Source: Streptosporangium sp. NBC_01495
Lineage (GTDB): Bacteria > Actinomycetota > Actinomycetes > Streptosporangiales > Streptosporangiaceae
NCBI RefSeq assembly: GCF_036250735.1
Contig: NZ_CP109430.1
Location: 3,596,001 to 3,660,000, forward strand
Length of the DNA: 64,000 nt
Reading direction: 5' to 3'
In this document: piece by piece, positions 54,045 to 63,148 of the stretch
Numbering within the stretch: position 1 is the first letter of the stretch
How the letters are laid out: every line of letters begins with the position of its first letter
The notes under the pieces: model-generated
Told to the model about the DNA's origin: nothing
The model's input: only the letters and a program-made list of their open reading frames with translations
Database searches by the model: none
Position numbers and translations under genes: made by a program

Positions 54045-56264
54045 ATGTCCGGGGACGCCCACCGCGCGGTCGACGCGGTCTGGAAGATGGAGTCGGCGAG
54101 GATCGTCGCCGGGCTCGTCCGGATGGTGGGCGATGTGGGGCTGGCCGAGGAGCTCGCGCAGGACGCGCTCCTGGCCGCCCTCGAACAGTGGCCGGGGGCA
54201 GGCATCCCGGACAACCCGGGCGCCTGGCTGATGGCCGTCGCCAAGCGCCGCGCCATCGACCACCTGCGCCGCGAGGAGCGGCTCGGCCTCCGGCACGAGC
54301 AGCTCGCCCAAGATCTCGCCACCCGGCAGGACACCGCCGGGATCGCCGAGGCCGACATCGACGCGGCCCTCGACGACGAGGTGGGCGACGACGTCCTGCG
54401 CCTGATGTTCGTCTCCTGTCACCCGGCGCTGCCCGCCGAGTCCCGGGTGGCTCTGACACTGCGGCTGCTCGGCGGCCTGCGCACCGAGGAGATCGCGCGC
54501 GCGTTCCTCGTCTCCGAGCCGACCGTCGCGCAGCGCGTCGTCCGGGCCAAGCGCACCCTGGCCGCCCTCCGGATCCCCTTCGAGGTCCCGGAGGGTCCGG
54601 ACCGGGCGGTGCGCCTGTCATCGGTGCTCGGGGTCATCTACCTGGTGTTCAACGAGGGGTACGCGGCGAGCGCCGGCGACGACTGGATGCGCCAGGACCT
54701 CTGCCAGGAAGCGCTGCGCCTGGGCCGCCTCCTCGCCGGACTCGCGCCCGGCGAGGCCGAGGTGCACGGCCTGGTCGCGCTGATGGAGCTCCAGGCGTCG
54801 CGGCTGGCCGCCAGGACGGGGCCGTCGGGAGCGCCCGTCGCGCTGCACGAGCAGAACCGCGGGCGCTGGGACCAGCTCCTCATCCGCCGGGGGTTCACGG
54901 CCCTGCTGCGCGCCAGGCGGTGTGGCGCGCCTCTCGGTCCGTACGTGCTGCAGGCCGCCATCGCCGCGTGCCACGCGCGGGCCCGTACGGCGGAGGAGAC
55001 CGGCTGGACGCAGATCGCCGCCCTCTACGAGGCGCTCGCCCGCGTACTGCCCACGCCGGTAGTGCAGCTCAACCGCGCGGTCGCGCTCGCCATGGCCCGC
55101 GGCCCGGAAGCGGGTCTGGCGCTCGCCGACACGCTGGTCGGCGAACCGGCGCTCAGGGGCTACCACCGCCTGCCCAGCGTGCGCGGCGATCTGCTGGCCA
55201 GGCTCGGCCGCCACGAGGAGGCCGGGCGGGAGTTCGAACGCGCCGCGGACCTCACCCTCAACGTGCCGGAACGCATGGTCCTCACGAAACGCGCCGCGGC
55301 CTGCGCCGACATCGCCGCACGGAGAACAGCCGGTCCCGGAACAGCCGGTCCCGGAACAGCCGGTCCCGGAACAGCCGGTCCCGGGGCGGCTGGGCCGGGA
55401 GCGGTGGCCGGTCCCGGGACAAGCCGGCCGGGGACGGTCGTGCCGGGGAAGGCCACGCCAGGAGGGGGCACACCGGGAGGGATCACACCGGAAAAGGCCG
55501 GGCCCGGGAGGGCCGTCACCCTGGCCGAGGCCGCGACCGCCTTCCTCGCCCGTGACGACCTGGACGCCGCGACCGTCCGCTCCTACCGCCAGACCATGAA
55601 CCGGCTGCGCCGCGATCTCGGAGACGACATCCCGCTGCCGGACGTGAGCGCCGAGCGGGTCGCGGAGGTCTTCGCCGACGCGTGGGGAAACGCGGCCCCC
55701 GCCACGTGGAACCGCCACCGCGGGGCCGTACGCTCCTTCTGCGCCTGGAACGCCGCCCAGGACCCGTCGGCCGGTGAGCCGGACCGCGGCCTGACCGGTG
55801 GCGTGCCCGGCGACCTGGCCGCCGGGCTTGGGCGCAGGCCCGAGCCCAGGGGGCGCACCCGCCCCATCGACCGGCCGCACGTTGAGGCGCTCTGGGAGCG
55901 CCCGGACATCGCCCCGCGCGAGCGCGCCCTGTGGCTGCTGCTCCACGAGAGCGCGGCCGGAGCGGGCTCGGCGCTCTCGCTCAACGTCGAGGGCCTCGAC
56001 CTGGCGGGGATGCGCGGGAAGGTGGCCACCGGATCCGGCTGGATCCACTGGCGCTCCGGTACCGCCGAGCTCATCCCGTACCTCGTCGCGGGCCGCCGCC
56101 GGGGCCCGCTGTTCCTGTCCGACCGCAGGCCCGGCCCCGGCCGGCCTCCCGCACCCGCCGACCTGTGCCCGGAGACCGGTCGGCGCAGGCTCTCCTACGA
56201 ACGGGCCGAATACCTGTTCAAGCGGGCCACCGGCTACACCCTCGACCAGCTCAGGACCCGATAG
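54045..56264 (+). CDS. ECF42-type sigma factor fused to a truncated tyrosine recombinase
   Basis: The 739-residue protein has three parts. Residues 1-about 420 are a complete ECF42 sigma factor: sigma2 LAEELAQDALLAALEQWPG, the DHLRREERL segment, sigma4 RTEEIARAFLVSEPTVAQRV and the large DUF6596/TPR-like tail (VYLVFNEGYAAS-like IYLVFNEGYAAS). About 425-480 is a Gly/Pro linker of TAGPG repeats. About 487-739 is a tyrosine recombinase: core-binding (RSYRQTMNRLRRDLGDD, NRHRGAVRSFCAWN) and the start of the catalytic domain (LHESAAGAGSALSLNVEGLD, LSYERAEYLFKRATG). The expected Arg of AARAEEVLSLN is Gly here, and the chain stops at LDQLRTR before the second Arg box and Tyr. ATG 54045 (or GTG 54042) is the start. 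Confidence 0.85.
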   Translation: MSGDAHRAVDAVWKMESARIVAGLVRMVGDVGLAEELAQDALLAALEQWPGAGIPDNPGAWLMAVAKRRAIDHLRREERLGLRHEQLAQDLATRQDTAGIAEADIDAALDDEVGDDVLRLMFVSCHPALPAESRVALTLRLLGGLRTEEIARAFLVSEPTVAQRVVRAKRTLAALRIPFEVPEGPDRAVRLSSVLGVIYLVFNEGYAASAGDDWMRQDLCQEALRLGRLLAGLAPGEAEVHGLVALMELQASRLAARTGPSGAPVALHEQNRGRWDQLLIRRGFTALLRARRCGAPLGPYVLQAAIAACHARARTAEETGWTQIAALYEALARVLPTPVVQLNRAVALAMARGPEAGLALADTLVGEPALRGYHRLPSVRGDLLARLGRHEEAGREFERAADLTLNVPERMVLTKRAAACADIAARRTAGPGTAGPGTAGPGTAGPGAAGPGAVAGPGTSRPGTVVPGKATPGGGTPGGITPEKAGPGRAVTLAEAATAFLARDDLDAATVRSYRQTMNRLRRDLGDDIPLPDVSAERVAEVFADAWGNAAPATWNRHRGAVRSFCAWNAAQDPSAGEPDRGLTGGVPGDLAAGLGRRPEPRGRTRPIDRPHVEALWERPDIAPRERALWLLLHESAAGAGSALSLNVEGLDLAGMRGKVATGSGWIHWRSGTAELIPYLVAGRRRGPLFLSDRRPGPGRPPAPADLCPETGRRRLSYERAEYLFKRATGYTLDQLRTR
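55325..55384 (+). repeat. 15-bp tandem repeat encoding the TAGPG linker
   Basis: Four perfect copies of AACAGCCGGTCCCGG, followed by degenerate copies to about 55500, encode the flexible linker between the sigma factor and the recombinase-like domain. Being a multiple of three, copy changes would alter linker length without breaking the frame. Confidence 0.9.
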
Positions 56265-56319
56265 GGCTTCGTCCGGCGACCTCCTCCCGCACGGACGGCA
56301 TGGCACGTGCCCCCATCCT

Positions 56320-57396
56320 TCACGGCCCCCCTTGCTCGGCGGGTGCCGCGAACTGGACGAGGAAGGGCTGCGCGCCGGAGACCCGGACGCGCTGGACGCG
56401 CAGCGGGACGAACCGCCGCCGGATCCCGGCCGCGATGTCACCGGCGTCCGGAAGCAGGACCACGGCCATGCCGCCGGGCGCCAGGACACGGCGCAGCTCC
56501 GCCCACCAGTGCGAGGAGGAGGCGGAGAGCCGGCCCTGGGCGGCGACCTGGCCGCCCCAGGGGGGATTGCACAGGACGCGGTCGATGCCACCGCCCGGTA
56601 GCGGCAGGTGACCGGCATCGGCCTGGTCGAGGGAGATCGGCAGCCCGGCCGCGTTCTCCTCCGCCGCCCGTAACGACTCCGAGGCCAGGTCGAAGCCGTG
56701 GAAACGGGCCCGAGGCTGGTGGAGCCCGGCTTCGATCAGCAGGGTTCCGGCGCCGCAGCAGGGATCGAGGACCGTGTGGCCGGGGTGGATATCGGCCATC
56801 CGCGCCATCGCGGCGGCCAGCGGAGGATGCAGGGTTCCCGGGATGGAGCGCCGTTTGTAGGCGCGCCGATGCAGCGGCCGGTCGGTGATCCTCAGCATGA
56901 GGGTGGCCCGCGTGCCGTCGAGGGTGAGCCGCCACCCGCTGTGGGCGGGCGGAGGTCCGGCACCCGCCCGTCGCGAGTGGTAACCGATCCCCAGCCGCCG
57001 TGCCAGGGTCTGGCCGACGGCGTCCTCGGCGTCGTACCGGTTGAAGGTGCGCCTTCCCAGGAAGGACGCCGACACCTCGACCCCGGTGGCCGCGCCGGAA
57101 CCTCCCTGCTCCTCCCGCAACCGCATCAGCGTGCCGAGGTCCACGGTGTCGGCGAGCTGGGCGAGCACGGTGAGATCCCTCTTGGTCGTGCCGATGTCGG
57201 GCCGCTGCGCGGCGAGCAGGAACACGTCGTCCGCCGTGCTCAGCCCGACGGCTCGCGGTCCTGTTCGAAACGTACGGAAGTGGACTTCGCGATGTCCCAG
57301 ATGGGTGACCGTTCCGAGTCCGAGCTGGAGGATCTCGGCGGCGACCGTCGACTCCAGCCCGTGAACGCACCGCGCCACCAGGCGCGCCGCCGTCAC
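56320..57396 (-). CDS. THUMP/RlmL-like RNA methyltransferase
   Basis: The 358-residue protein has an N-terminal THUMP-like region (VARCVHGLESTVAAEILQLG), then a Rossmann methyltransferase with VLDPCCGAGTLLIEAG (SAM) and LCNPPWGGQ (catalytic NPPW of N2-guanine or m2G methyltransferases). It resembles the Trm14/RlmL group that modifies tRNA or rRNA. The target RNA is not predictable. The start, GTG 57396, has no clear ribosome site. A short Phe-rich frame lies 148 bases upstream. Confidence 0.8.
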   Translation of the reverse strand: MTAARLVARCVHGLESTVAAEILQLGLGTVTHLGHREVHFRTFRTGPRAVGLSTADDVFLLAAQRPDIGTTKRDLTVLAQLADTVDLGTLMRLREEQGGSGAATGVEVSASFLGRRTFNRYDAEDAVGQTLARRLGIGYHSRRAGAGPPPAHSGWRLTLDGTRATLMLRITDRPLHRRAYKRRSIPGTLHPPLAAAMARMADIHPGHTVLDPCCGAGTLLIEAGLHQPRARFHGFDLASESLRAAEENAAGLPISLDQADAGHLPLPGGGIDRVLCNPPWGGQVAAQGRLSASSSHWWAELRRVLAPGGMAVVLLPDAGDIAAGIRRRFVPLRVQRVRVSGAQPFLVQFAAPAEQGGP

Positions 57397-57544
57397 GAGA
57401 CGGCGAGAGCGCTGGGACGCGGTGCGGTGAGAAAACTCGCGCGAATGCGCATAGTGATCGTTCTTCTCCCACGTCAGCCCGGGACGGCGCTACGCCGCCC
57501 CGCGTCGTCGACGACGGGGTGTGCCTCGCTTCGCCGACGGGGGC

Positions 57545-57577
57545 TTAACGCAGGTTGAAGAAGAACGAGTACGTCAT
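57545..57577 (-). CDS. Possible leader peptide MTYSFFFNLR
   Basis: This ten-codon frame has three consecutive Phe codons. It is followed on the same strand by two GC-rich hairpins (CCCCGTCGTC/GACGACGCGGGG and GGGCGGCG/CGCCGTCCC) before the methyltransferase gene. The layout resembles a Phe-dependent or ribosome-stalling attenuator. The ribosome site is weak and no expression is known, so this is tentative. The region 57397-57819 has no other gene. Confidence 0.3.
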   Translation of the reverse strand: MTYSFFFNLR

Positions 57578-57819
57578 AACCGAGGATCTTAGCGACCGGA
57601 GCCGGGTACGCAACCGGCGATGGGAGGTGATCGTCGGCAGGAGGGGAACGCCACCGGCCACGGGTGCCTCGGCGGGTGGTCGTGCTGCCGCTTCCCTCTT
57701 TTGAGGGCCGTTGTCGGATCCCGGCGTCGGAGCCTGGCGTGAGAGAACGACCGGCGCGCCGGTGCGGGGGGTCCGCCCCGTCGGATCGCCGCGAAGTGTG
57801 CGGCGGGTGGCGAGGTCGT

Positions 57820-58656
57820 CTAGCGCCGGGACGGGCCGGTGATGCTCGGGGTGGGGCACGGGATGTCGTGAGTCGCCGTCACCCGTACCTCCGCTACCTC
57901 CGCGCAGGCGGCGGGCACCCGCGGCTCGGGCGGTTGCCTGAGCGACCACAGCAGGATTCCGGCGGCGGCGATCATGAGAACGATCGCGGCGATCGCGGCG
58001 ATCACGGTGATCAGACCGCGGTATGAGGGGCGAGGCGCGCCGGGCACTCCGGCCGCAGGTCCGCGGGCCCCGGTCCGGGGGGCGGGCGGGGGGACGGGCG
58101 CGGGGGCGGCCACCTCGGCCGTGGGCGTACGGGCGGCGGCACCGGTCGCGGGGGTGACGGCTCCGGGGGCGGTCGCGCTCAGGCCGAGAGCGGTTGACGG
58201 GCGGGTGCGGAAAGCCTCCTCGCCGTCCAGGAAATCCCGGTAGACCTCCAGCACCAGGTCGCGGGCGCGCCGCAGGGCGGCTTCCGTCACCGCCGGTACG
58301 CGGCCGGGCCGGCAGACCAGCCCGTACGAGAAACTCAGTACGCGGCCGAATTCGTCGAGGGTCTTCCCCCGGTCCGACGGGTCGTCCGTCAGGCCGAGAT
58401 CCGCCGGCGTCGGGTTCTCATGGCGTACGAGCGCCAGGAGCGGCACACCGCTCGGCGTCGTGAGCTCGCCGAATCCGGTCGGGGGGTTCGTCGCCCGCCC
58501 CACCTGCTCGCCCAGCCAGCCGTGCTCCTCCTGCTCGATGAGGAAGTCCGGGGCCAGCAGGATCCGGTAACCGCGTTTCCTTCCGCGGGCGTACAGGAAG
58601 AGCCACCCGGAGGTCCGGCCGTCTTCGCCGCCGCTCACCGCCGTGTTCTCCTTCAC
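57820..58656 (-). CDS. Membrane protein paired with a P-loop GTPase
   Basis: The 278-residue protein has an N-terminal soluble domain (about 1-150; GYRILLAPDFLIEQEEHGWL and ALVRHENPTPADLGL), an Ala/Pro-rich linker and one transmembrane segment near the C-terminus (TVIAAIAAIVLMIAAAGILL), with a short tail outside. No family is recognised. GTG 58656 overlaps the TGA of the GTPase gene (GTGA), so the two are translated together and probably act as one membrane complex. Confidence 0.6.
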   Translation of the reverse strand: MKENTAVSGGEDGRTSGWLFLYARGRKRGYRILLAPDFLIEQEEHGWLGEQVGRATNPPTGFGELTTPSGVPLLALVRHENPTPADLGLTDDPSDRGKTLDEFGRVLSFSYGLVCRPGRVPAVTEAALRRARDLVLEVYRDFLDGEEAFRTRPSTALGLSATAPGAVTPATGAAARTPTAEVAAPAPVPPPAPRTGARGPAAGVPGAPRPSYRGLITVIAAIAAIVLMIAAAGILLWSLRQPPEPRVPAACAEVAEVRVTATHDIPCPTPSITGPSRR

Positions 58657-59933
58657 AGTCTGGAGGCCGGGAACTTCGCTTCCAATATGCTGACCTGCCG
58701 CTGGAACTCGTCCAGGACTCGTTGCCGGGAACTGTAGATCAGCGCGGCCTCCTTGTTGGCGGCGCCCAGCTGGCTCAGCAGGTTGTCGCGGCGCTCGGCC
58801 AGCGGGCGGCTGGACCACTGCACCCACAGGTCCAGAAGCTGGTCGCCGCCGCTGACCCCGGGAACGACGGAGAAGGCCGCTCGCAGTGCCCGCGCCGTCG
58901 GCTGGCTCAACCGCTGGCCCATGTGCGCGAGGAAATCACGTGAATCGAGCTTGATCCGGTCTTCGACCTCCGCGAACATCTTTTCCTTCGCGGTCTGCTC
59001 AAGCGTATGGGACAGCTGGTGGAAGACGTCGGGTATCACCACGGAAAGCGGCAGCTCGACGTAGGCGGGCCGGACTCTGGAATCGAGATTCTTGACCACG
59101 TGGCCGTTCTCGTCGACCCTCGCGAATCCCCGGCCGACGGCGCTGACCGGAATCAGCCGTACGACCCGCTGCCGGCTCTTCGCCCGCACCAGCGACGCGA
59201 AGGCCGGGTAGGAAAGAAGCAGATCGCGGACCATGCGCAGCCGCTGGTCGTCATGCTCCTCCGATTCGCTGAGCAGATCCCATTTGGTGATGACGAAATG
59301 GACCGGATACGTCTTCGCGAATATCAGATTGACGTAGGCGGTCAGGGCGCTCTCCAGGTGGAGAGCGCCGTCGGGGGAGTCCTCCAGGAGTTGCTTGATG
59401 CGGAAGCCGTCCAGGAGGATCAGCACCGCGGCGGCCGAGTCGACGTACTCGACCAGAGCCCGCTGCTCGGAGGCTCCCCCCTCCTGCTCCTCGGTCAGGA
59501 GCTCACCGGCGTACTCGAGGTAGTTGATCTGCGCCACCTCATGGTGATCGCCGTCCACGTGGGCTATGCACGTGAAGGTGAACTCGCGCGTCTCCCCGGT
59601 CCGCGTGCTGTCGGGCCATCCCCCCGCCGGGTCGCTGACCCGCCGGTAAGCCCTGTTGAGCACGGTCATCTGGTCGTGCGGGAGCTTCAGGTAGTAGTCG
59701 GTGTACGCGGGCGTCTGCAACCGGTGGAACATGCTCGCCAGCAAAGCGGTCTTACCTGCCCCGGAAGCGCCCAGGGCCACGACCTTGACGGTGGGCAGCA
59801 GCTCCTGGCGGGCGATCTCGCTGAGTTCGGTTCTCGCGGCCAGAGCCTCCGTCCGCTGGACCGCGAGTCTTCGCCATACGACGGCGATGACGACGATGAC
59901 CACCAGGATGAGGAACACCACGAAAAGAGGCAT
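58653..59933 (-). CDS. Membrane-anchored P-loop GTPase-like protein (double-GTPase type)
   Basis: The 426-residue protein has an N-terminal membrane helix (about 3-20) and a GTPase-like domain. The P-loop is GASGAGKTALLAS (G55-K61-T62), a switch-like region lies at YLEYAGELLT, a Walker B-like LILLDG at about 171-176, and the base-specificity motif TKWD at 216-219. The C-terminus is helical. The P-loop followed by MFHRL resembles the 'double-GTPase' proteins predicted in GTPase-based conflict systems; that similarity is by eye. It heads a two-gene operon with a membrane partner encoded at 57820-58656. Confidence 0.7.
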   Translation of the reverse strand: MPLFVVFLILVVIVVIAVVWRRLAVQRTEALAARTELSEIARQELLPTVKVVALGASGAGKTALLASMFHRLQTPAYTDYYLKLPHDQMTVLNRAYRRVSDPAGGWPDSTRTGETREFTFTCIAHVDGDHHEVAQINYLEYAGELLTEEQEGGASEQRALVEYVDSAAAVLILLDGFRIKQLLEDSPDGALHLESALTAYVNLIFAKTYPVHFVITKWDLLSESEEHDDQRLRMVRDLLLSYPAFASLVRAKSRQRVVRLIPVSAVGRGFARVDENGHVVKNLDSRVRPAYVELPLSVVIPDVFHQLSHTLEQTAKEKMFAEVEDRIKLDSRDFLAHMGQRLSQPTARALRAAFSVVPGVSGGDQLLDLWVQWSSRPLAERRDNLLSQLGAANKEAALIYSSRQRVLDEFQRQVSILEAKFPASRL

Positions 59934-60347
59934 GGACCCGCGCCGCCTGACTGCGTTTACGCAACGTCGACTATGAAAAGATCGTGTTCACCGTCCCCCG
60001 GATAGTCATCTTTCTTGTGTGACAAGTGGGCCGTCAAGGAGCGGGATCCCGGCGTATCGAGGATGTGACCTGATCAGATCATTCCGTTCACGGGGTGGAC
60101 ATCGTGCCGGCTCGTGACATGGATCGCGGAAAGGCTCGCCGGGAGTGCCAGGAAATCGATGGCGAACGGAAACGTTACTATCCCATTTTTTCAGGATATT
60201 TCCGACTTTTGGTGATTGAAGGGGTGAACCAATGGGCCGACCGGAGGGCGTCGTCATCGGCCGCGTCCCCGGCGAGCGTCAGCAGGCTGTCAGGTTCGCC
60301 AAGGGACTCGGCGAACCGGCGAAGGCGGTCGTCGCCGCCCGGTGCCG
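59934..60347. other. Intergenic region before the GTPase operon
   Basis: This stretch separates the GTPase operon (minus) from the downstream end of an aldo/keto reductase gene (minus). Its left part must contain the operon promoter; the AT-rich patch at about 60170-60225 is a candidate promoter zone. No gene was recognised. Confidence 0.4.
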
Positions 60348-61316
60348 TCAGCTCCAGGGCAGTGCGCCCCGCCCCGCCCAGTAGCCTTCGGGGTCTTCCT
60401 CCAGACCGGCGAGCCGCTCGTCCAGCTCCGCGTCCCACCCGGTCCCGACCGCGGCGAGGTTGTCGCGCAGCTGCCCGGCCGAGACCGCGCCGCTCAGCAC
60501 CACCCCCGCCCACGGCCTGGCCAGTACGGCCGCCAAGGCGAGCGCGTCCGGCGTGGTGTCCCGCTCGCGCGCGGCGGCCACGAGCGCGGCGGGTGCCGCG
60601 CGAGCGGTCAGCCGGCCGTTCGCCACGCCCTCCTTGACGATCACACCCATCCCCGCCTCGCGCGCCCGCCCGAGCGCCTCGCCGGCCGAGCGTTCCAGCA
60701 GGTTCCACGTCGCCTGCACCGTGTCGAACAGCCCGGCTCCGATCGCCCGCTCGATCGTGTCCGCCTGGCGCGGCCCGCTCGTCGACAGCCCGATCGCGAC
60801 CCCTTCGGCCCGCAGCGCGCGCAATCCGTCGAGCACGCCCTCGTCGTCGAGCACACCGCTCTCGACCGTCGCCGAGTGGATCTGGTAGAGCGACAGGTGC
60901 TCGCCGAGCAGTGCGCGCGTCTGTTCCAGCTGGACGCGGAGCCGGTCGGCGGTGAGCTCCTTCACCTCGTGCCGCTCGGCGTCCAGCCGCCAGTCACCGA
61001 CGTAGGCGTATCCCCACTTCGAGCCGACCGTGACGGCTCCCGGCGTGATCTCGCGCTCGCGCAGCCACCCGGCGAGGAACTCCTCCGCCCGCCCGTACGA
61101 GCGCGCCGTGTCGAGGTAGCGCACGCCCGCGGCCCACGCGGCGTCGAGCACGGCCCAGGTACGCGAGCGCATCGCGGCGACGTCCCGATCGTCGCCGAGG
61201 TCCTCGGCGCGGCCGAGCGTGATGTAGGCGGGGCGGCCGAGGGCCGCCAGACCCAGGCCAAGCGGTGTCACGGACAGGGCGGTCTGGCCCAGCGGGCGTC
61301 GGACCAGCGCGTTCAT
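60348..61316 (-). CDS. Aldo/keto reductase
   Basis: The 322-residue protein is an AKR with VRYLDTARSYGRAEEFLAGW (catalytic Asp and Tyr), TVGSKWGYAYVGDW (Lys) and LYQIHSATVES (His); the end of the barrel reads PWAGVVLSGAVSAGQLRDNL. It resembles the L-fucose/D-threo-aldose dehydrogenase-like AKRs. ATG 61316 is chosen; no good ribosome site is visible, so a leaderless message is possible with the CGATATATTGG stretch upstream as promoter. The substrate is unknown. Confidence 0.85.
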   Translation of the reverse strand: MNALVRRPLGQTALSVTPLGLGLAALGRPAYITLGRAEDLGDDRDVAAMRSRTWAVLDAAWAAGVRYLDTARSYGRAEEFLAGWLREREITPGAVTVGSKWGYAYVGDWRLDAERHEVKELTADRLRVQLEQTRALLGEHLSLYQIHSATVESGVLDDEGVLDGLRALRAEGVAIGLSTSGPRQADTIERAIGAGLFDTVQATWNLLERSAGEALGRAREAGMGVIVKEGVANGRLTARAAPAALVAAARERDTTPDALALAAVLARPWAGVVLSGAVSAGQLRDNLAAVGTGWDAELDERLAGLEEDPEGYWAGRGALPWS

Positions 61317-61717
61317 GGGGGCCAATATATCGACAGCGGCTTTGAGGGGGCCGGGCGCGACGAGGCGCCGTGACCTCCGCCGCACCGCGCTGTGTCACCG
61401 ACCGCCGTCACCATGCCGGTGCCGTGCCGTGCCGTGCCGTGCCGCCGTGTCGGTGCCGCGCTGCCTGTCGTTACCATCGCCGGGACCGTCTGTAACTTCA
61501 TATATCGAAATGGTGTTATATCTTCTTTTCGGCCCTTTCGAGGTTTGGTCGCTTCCCCAATGGTCACCCACTGCTCTCGCGCGCGAAGGGTCTTGACCTG
61601 CCTTCTTGTCAAATTAGGCAATTACTGGACTTATGGCGGCATGGGATTAAAAGTAGGAAACAAGTGCTCTGCAGGGATACCGGGAGATACTCCGACCGGA
61701 GCGGTTTTGGAGGGGTC
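61317..61717. other. Intergenic region with 5-bp repeats and AT-rich promoter tracts
   Basis: A run of GTGCC repeats (about six copies, 61419-61445) is followed by an AT-rich stretch (61495-61660) that probably holds the promoters of the divergent aldo/keto reductase and propeller-like genes. TATATCG-type motifs occur near 61324 and 61502. No gene was recognised. Confidence 0.45.
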
Positions 61718-63031
61718 ATGGGGAAGTGGCGGGTCGTGGTCGTCGCGGTACTGGCGCTGTTCGTCCTGGGCGCGGGAGCGTCGTCTCAGGTGGCGGCCGA
61801 GAAGTCGTACGAGGTCTGGCTGGTCGACCAGTCCAATACCAACGGGCTCGCCCACGGCGGCACCGTCAGCGTGTACTCCGGCCGCGACGTCACCCGCCGG
61901 TTGTCGGCCGCGCAGCCCGTCGACGTCATAGATCTGGGCGGCGCGACCTCGTCCCTGTGCCTGGCGAGAACCGGCAGCGTGCCCGTACGCCCCCATATGA
62001 TCGTTTTCAACAAGGCCGACACCCACGCCGCGCTCGCCTTCGTCGCCAGCGGCCACGTGGTCGTCTTCGACGCCCGCACCCGGCAGCCGCTCACCTGTCT
62101 CATCACCGAGGCCGGGGTGGGAGGGGTACGGCAGGCTCACGCCCTCTGGCCCACCGAGGACGACAGGTATCTGATCATCTCCAACCAGAACGGCAAGAGG
62201 CTGGAGCGCGTCAGCACCGACTACGCCTCGGGCACCTTCGTCCAGCAGCCGGCCGCCACGATCGACCTGGCCGGTTGCACCACGCCGAACGGCGCGCCGT
62301 GCCAGTCACCCCAGCTCCGTCCGGACAACGCGCCGATCTGCCCGTTCATCGCCTCGGACAACGGCCCGGTCTTCGTCAGCCTGCGGGGCGGCGGGATGCT
62401 CGTGGTCGACTGGCACACGACGCCGATGTCGATCGTGGCGGAGTACGACACGACCAGGATTCCCGCGAACGGGTGCGGGTTCATCGAGGCCAAGGGCAGC
62501 GTCTTCGGCAACGGAGGCGGGGGTACGCCCGCCAACCTCGACCAGTTCAGCGTCTTCCGGCTGCCGATGAGCGGCTACTCGCCCGCCAATCCGCCCAACA
62601 CCCCGGCGGTCCAGTCGCTCTTCAACGACGACTCGCCCGAGCGCGACGCCCACGGCGTCCTCGTGTCCGCCGGGGAACATCACGTGTGGGCCGGCGACCG
62701 TGACGCCAACGTCGCCGAGGTCTTCAACGGGGCGACCGGCGCCCACGTCGGCACCGTCAACCTCGTCTCACCGTTCAGCGCGGACCCGACGGTCGACCTC
62801 TTCGCCGTCTCGCCGGACCACAAATGGGCCTTCGCCTCGACGCGGGGGCCGAACCCGCTCTCCGGCGACCCGCACTCCTCCCACGGGAGCGACCCGGGAA
62901 TGCTCATCGTCAAGCTGACCGGCAACGGGAAGAAGGGCAAGGTCGAGGGCCTGATCCGGATCTCCAACGTGGACGTCGGCGGTGTCCAGCGGGCCGACGC
63001 CCACGGCATCCGCGTGCGGCGTACGAACTGA
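61718..63031 (+). CDS. Secreted beta-propeller-like protein
   Basis: The 437-residue product has a signal peptide (KWRVVVVAVLALFVLGAGAS) and then repeated beta-strand units with a propeller look: VWLVDQSNTNGLAHGGTVSV, VVVFDARTRQPLTC, MLVVDWHTTPMSIVAEYD and AVSPDHKWAFASTRGPN. Conserved His, Asp and Cys residues recur, e.g. HAHALW-like QAHALWPTEDDRYLIIS. It resembles YncE/lactonase-type propellers; the substrate is unknown. ATG 61718 follows GGAGGGGTC. It stands alone, divergent from an aldo/keto reductase gene. Confidence 0.7.
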   Translation: MGKWRVVVVAVLALFVLGAGASSQVAAEKSYEVWLVDQSNTNGLAHGGTVSVYSGRDVTRRLSAAQPVDVIDLGGATSSLCLARTGSVPVRPHMIVFNKADTHAALAFVASGHVVVFDARTRQPLTCLITEAGVGGVRQAHALWPTEDDRYLIISNQNGKRLERVSTDYASGTFVQQPAATIDLAGCTTPNGAPCQSPQLRPDNAPICPFIASDNGPVFVSLRGGGMLVVDWHTTPMSIVAEYDTTRIPANGCGFIEAKGSVFGNGGGGTPANLDQFSVFRLPMSGYSPANPPNTPAVQSLFNDDSPERDAHGVLVSAGEHHVWAGDRDANVAEVFNGATGAHVGTVNLVSPFSADPTVDLFAVSPDHKWAFASTRGPNPLSGDPHSSHGSDPGMLIVKLTGNGKKGKVEGLIRISNVDVGGVQRADAHGIRVRRTN

Positions 63032-63148
63032 CCGGACGAGCCGGTGGCGGACCCTCGACGTCGCCGGGCCGCGGCGGGTGGGTGACGAGGGAGGTCCGCA
63101 CGCGCGGCAGGGGCCGGCCCGGTCGGCCGGCCTCTCGGGGAATCGGCG

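Noticed and set aside
54618-56618. 666-codon minus-strand open frame
   Set aside because: It is antisense to the sigma-recombinase fusion, has no motif, and carries repeated Pro/Arg from the tandem DNA repeat.
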